5,324 bases of DNA, from positions 1 to 5,324 of the forward strand of contig DAOVNU010000065.1 of NCBI GenBank assembly GCA_030630065.1. The letters are read 5' to 3'. Of this stretch, positions 3,987 through 5,324 are shown one piece after another. The stretch is from a bacterium. Its GTDB lineage: Bacteria; Ratteibacteria; UBA8468. Both the position numbers and the translations under genes were made by a program. Position 1 is the first letter of the stretch. The number at the start of each line of letters is the position of its first letter. The notes beneath the pieces were generated by a model that saw only the letters and a list, made by a program, of their open reading frames with translations, was not told the origin of the DNA and did not search any database.

Positions 3987-5069
3987 CTAAGTATATTCTC
4001 TTCCTCCTATTTTTCTAAAACTTTTTCCTGTAATTTCTTCATAGATAGCTAAGATATTCTCTAACGGAGTATCTATCTGGAGGTCATGGGAAGGACAAAA
4101 GATATAACCTCCACCCTTCCCAATAATTTCTATCCTACAGCGTGCTAAAGATTTACACTCTTCTACTCTCATATGGGGGAGTTCCTGGGTTTCAATCATC
4201 CCGCAGAAAGCCAATTTATCCCCGAAATCTTTCTTGAGTTTTTCCGGTTTCATTCCTTCAGGCGCTGTCTGGACAGAATCAAGAACATCTAATCCCATCT
4301 TGATGAGTTTTGGGATAAGGAGATAGGTGGAGCCGCAGGAATGTAGCCAGGTCTTTGCTCCATATTCATGGGCAAGGTCTATAAATTTCTGAAGTCGTGG
4401 CTTGAAGAAATTATCAAACATCTGAGGGCTAATAAGGGGACCTTTTTGAGAGCCCAAATCTTCTCCAAGATGGACTATATCTATTTTGCCCTGGCCAGTT
4501 TGCAATCCTCTTTTTAAATATTCATACCAGAAATTAACTCTTTTATCGATAATGGCAATGCCAACTTTATCTTCAAGGGCAATATCCATCAATAATCTTG
4601 CCATGCCTCGTCCTCTTACACCGGCACCATTAATAATATCGGGGATCCCTGCACTACCAAGTACAATAGCAAAATCCCCATAATCTTCAATCTGTTCTGG
4701 GATGGCAGAGTAATCAAAATCGTCAGGATTAGGCCACGGATATTCTATCACCTCATCGGTAGTTTTCATATCGGCAAATGGTAAATATACCGGTTCAGGG
4801 TATGTTCCACCCATATCAATGGCATCTAAATGGTAAGGAGAGTTTTTGTATCCTGCTCCCCACATATCATATTGGTCGATACCACTTCCTGGTAATGCTT
4901 TTTTCGCTTCCTTTAAATATCTTGGCCCTACATACCGAAAATCCACCTCAAACGATTCTCTTGGGGTTTTCCCCTTAAAATAATTGGTAAGAAGTTTATT
5001 AACTTCAGGCGTAGCATAGAATTGTATTGGTGGCCGATCCGGCTCCTGAAAATTTAACGCTATTTTCAC
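3987..5069 (-). CDS. URO-D-family protein, probable zinc/corrinoid-type methyltransferase, not HemE
   Basis: A 360-residue protein of the uroporphyrinogen decarboxylase superfamily (PF01208). The entry signature ALNFQEPDRPPI (4-15) is typical of the non-heme branch. The arginine-rich N-terminal motif of true HemE is absent. H243 and C245 (LHSCGS), with C325 (IFCPSHD), form the HxC...C zinc set used by MtaA/CmuA-like methyl transferases to activate a thiol or similar acceptor. A role in methyl transfer from a corrinoid or in demethylation of a methoxylated compound is inferred; the substrate is unknown. No corrinoid-binding protein lies nearby. The only standard start is GTG at 5067-5069, with AGGGAG 3 nt upstream. 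The frame upstream still reads LSRER, which matches family N-termini, so the original start appears lost. The gene ends in TAG, 43 bp before the M23 gene. Confidence 0.88.
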   Translation of the reverse strand: MKIALNFQEPDRPPIQFYATPEVNKLLTNYFKGKTPRESFEVDFRYVGPRYLKEAKKALPGSGIDQYDMWGAGYKNSPYHLDAIDMGGTYPEPVYLPFADMKTTDEVIEYPWPNPDDFDYSAIPEQIEDYGDFAIVLGSAGIPDIINGAGVRGRGMARLLMDIALEDKVGIAIIDKRVNFWYEYLKRGLQTGQGKIDIVHLGEDLGSQKGPLISPQMFDNFFKPRLQKFIDLAHEYGAKTWLHSCGSTYLLIPKLIKMGLDVLDSVQTAPEGMKPEKLKKDFGDKLAFCGMIETQELPHMRVEECKSLARCRIEIIGKGGGYIFCPSHDLQIDTPLENILAIYEEITGKSFRKIGGREYT

Positions 5070-5110
5070 TCGCTCCCTGGATAATAATTTTACTTTAAGG
5101 ATTTTTCTCT

Positions 5111-5266
5111 TTATTTTTTATTCACCCAATTAGAATGCTCGGCCAAAGCCTAGAAATCCAGATGGGTCCTGGCAATTTTAGTGGCTTCTTCAACCGGACC
5201 AAATGGCACCGGTAAGCCACAATAGGTATGAGTATGCATCTCACCCCAATAAAGATTATAACTCAT
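5111..5266 (-). pseudogene. Remnant of a PHP/DUF3604-like metallohydrolase gene (N-terminal piece only)
   Basis: A strong AGGAGG (5272-5277) sits 5 nt before the ATG at 5264-5266. Translation gives 38 residues beginning MSYNLYWGEMHTHTYCG and ending ARTHLDF, then an in-frame TAG (5150-5152). The frame resumes ALAEHSNWVNKK before a TAA (5111-5113). GEMHTHT is a PHP-type HxH metal motif, and HLDF-x-ALAEHSNW matches the second conserved block (LDFxxxTxH) of DUF3604/PHP proteins, which normally run to several hundred residues. Everything after about residue 51 is missing. Two lesions are therefore visible: a nonsense codon where the family usually has a hydrophobic or aromatic residue, and a 3' truncation. 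The ribosome binding site remains good, so a 38-residue peptide could still be made. The family assignment rests on a short stretch. Confidence 0.65.
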
Positions 5267-5268
5267 AT

Positions 5269-5324
5269 CTACCTCCTGGTTTTATCGCGAGCGGGCAGCA
5301 ATGGGGCTGCATCCGGGTGAATCA
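5269..5324 (-). CDS. Possible 3' end of an upstream gene (partial, frame uncertain)
   Basis: Two minus-strand frames are open from the right edge. One ends with TAG at 5269-5271 and reads HPDAAPLLPARDKTRR at its C-terminus, so that the AGGAGG of the next gene would be its last two codons. The other ends with TAA at 5282-5284 and reads SPGCSPIAARSR. The first gives the tight end-to-start spacing common in operons. Neither is long enough to identify, and either could be chance. Confidence 0.3.
   Translation of the reverse strand, partial: IHPDAAPLLPARDKTRR

Noticed and set aside
3987..5069. Calling the URO-D protein HemE (heme biosynthesis)
   Set aside because: The HemE N-terminal arginine motif is absent, and the HxC...C ligands point to the methyltransferase branch; no other heme genes are present.
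5111..5152. TAG at 5150-5152 as a pyrrolysine or other recoded codon
   Set aside because: Reading through gives only 12 more residues before TAA, far short of a functional PHP/DUF3604 protein. TAG also ends the URO-D gene at 3987-3989, so it appears to be a normal stop here.

Overview
The window looks like chromosomal DNA of an uncultured, moderately AT-rich bacterium, probably with a Gram-negative-type envelope. The evidence is a bactofilin paired with a membrane-anchored M23 peptidase, a Sec-exported SUMF1/FGE-like protein, and a URO-D-family protein with HxC...C zinc ligands of the kind common in anaerobes that use corrinoid methyl transfer. Nothing here fixes the phylum. I see no phage, transposase, CRISPR or plasmid gene.

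Region 1-404 is a minus-strand tRNA cluster transcribed in the order His(GTG), Arg(TCT), Lys(CTT), Leu (the Leu gene runs off the window). It has a near-consensus promoter, TTGATA-N17-TATAAT, whose -35 box lies over the stop codon of the preceding gene. That gene (401-949, minus) is a small class I SAM-dependent methyltransferase. Divergent from it, at 1068-1523 on the plus strand, is a four-helix membrane protein of unknown function with a good promoter and Shine-Dalgarno sequence. It is the only plus-strand gene. A hairpin terminator at 1583-1612 separates it from the convergent genes to its right.

From 1651 to the right edge everything reads on the minus strand. In transcription order these are: the possible 3' end of an unknown gene; a wrecked PHP/DUF3604-like gene of about 51 codons with an intact ribosome binding site; a URO-D-family protein whose original start seems to be lost; a bitopic M23 metallopeptidase; a bactofilin overlapping it by 50 bp; an exported SUMF1-domain protein overlapping the bactofilin by 20 bp; a 59-residue two-helix membrane protein; and the terminator. 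The M23-bactofilin-SUMF1 block is best read as a cell-envelope or morphogenesis operon, in which a cytoplasmic bactofilin polymer organises a periplasmic peptidoglycan hydrolase. The SUMF1 protein would be a new exported partner.

The points most worth a second look are the gene wreck and probable deletion junction upstream of the URO-D gene, the overlapping three-gene envelope operon, the tRNA-Arg with C33, and a 17-bp copy of tRNA-His sequence sitting in a hairpin loop beside the terminator.
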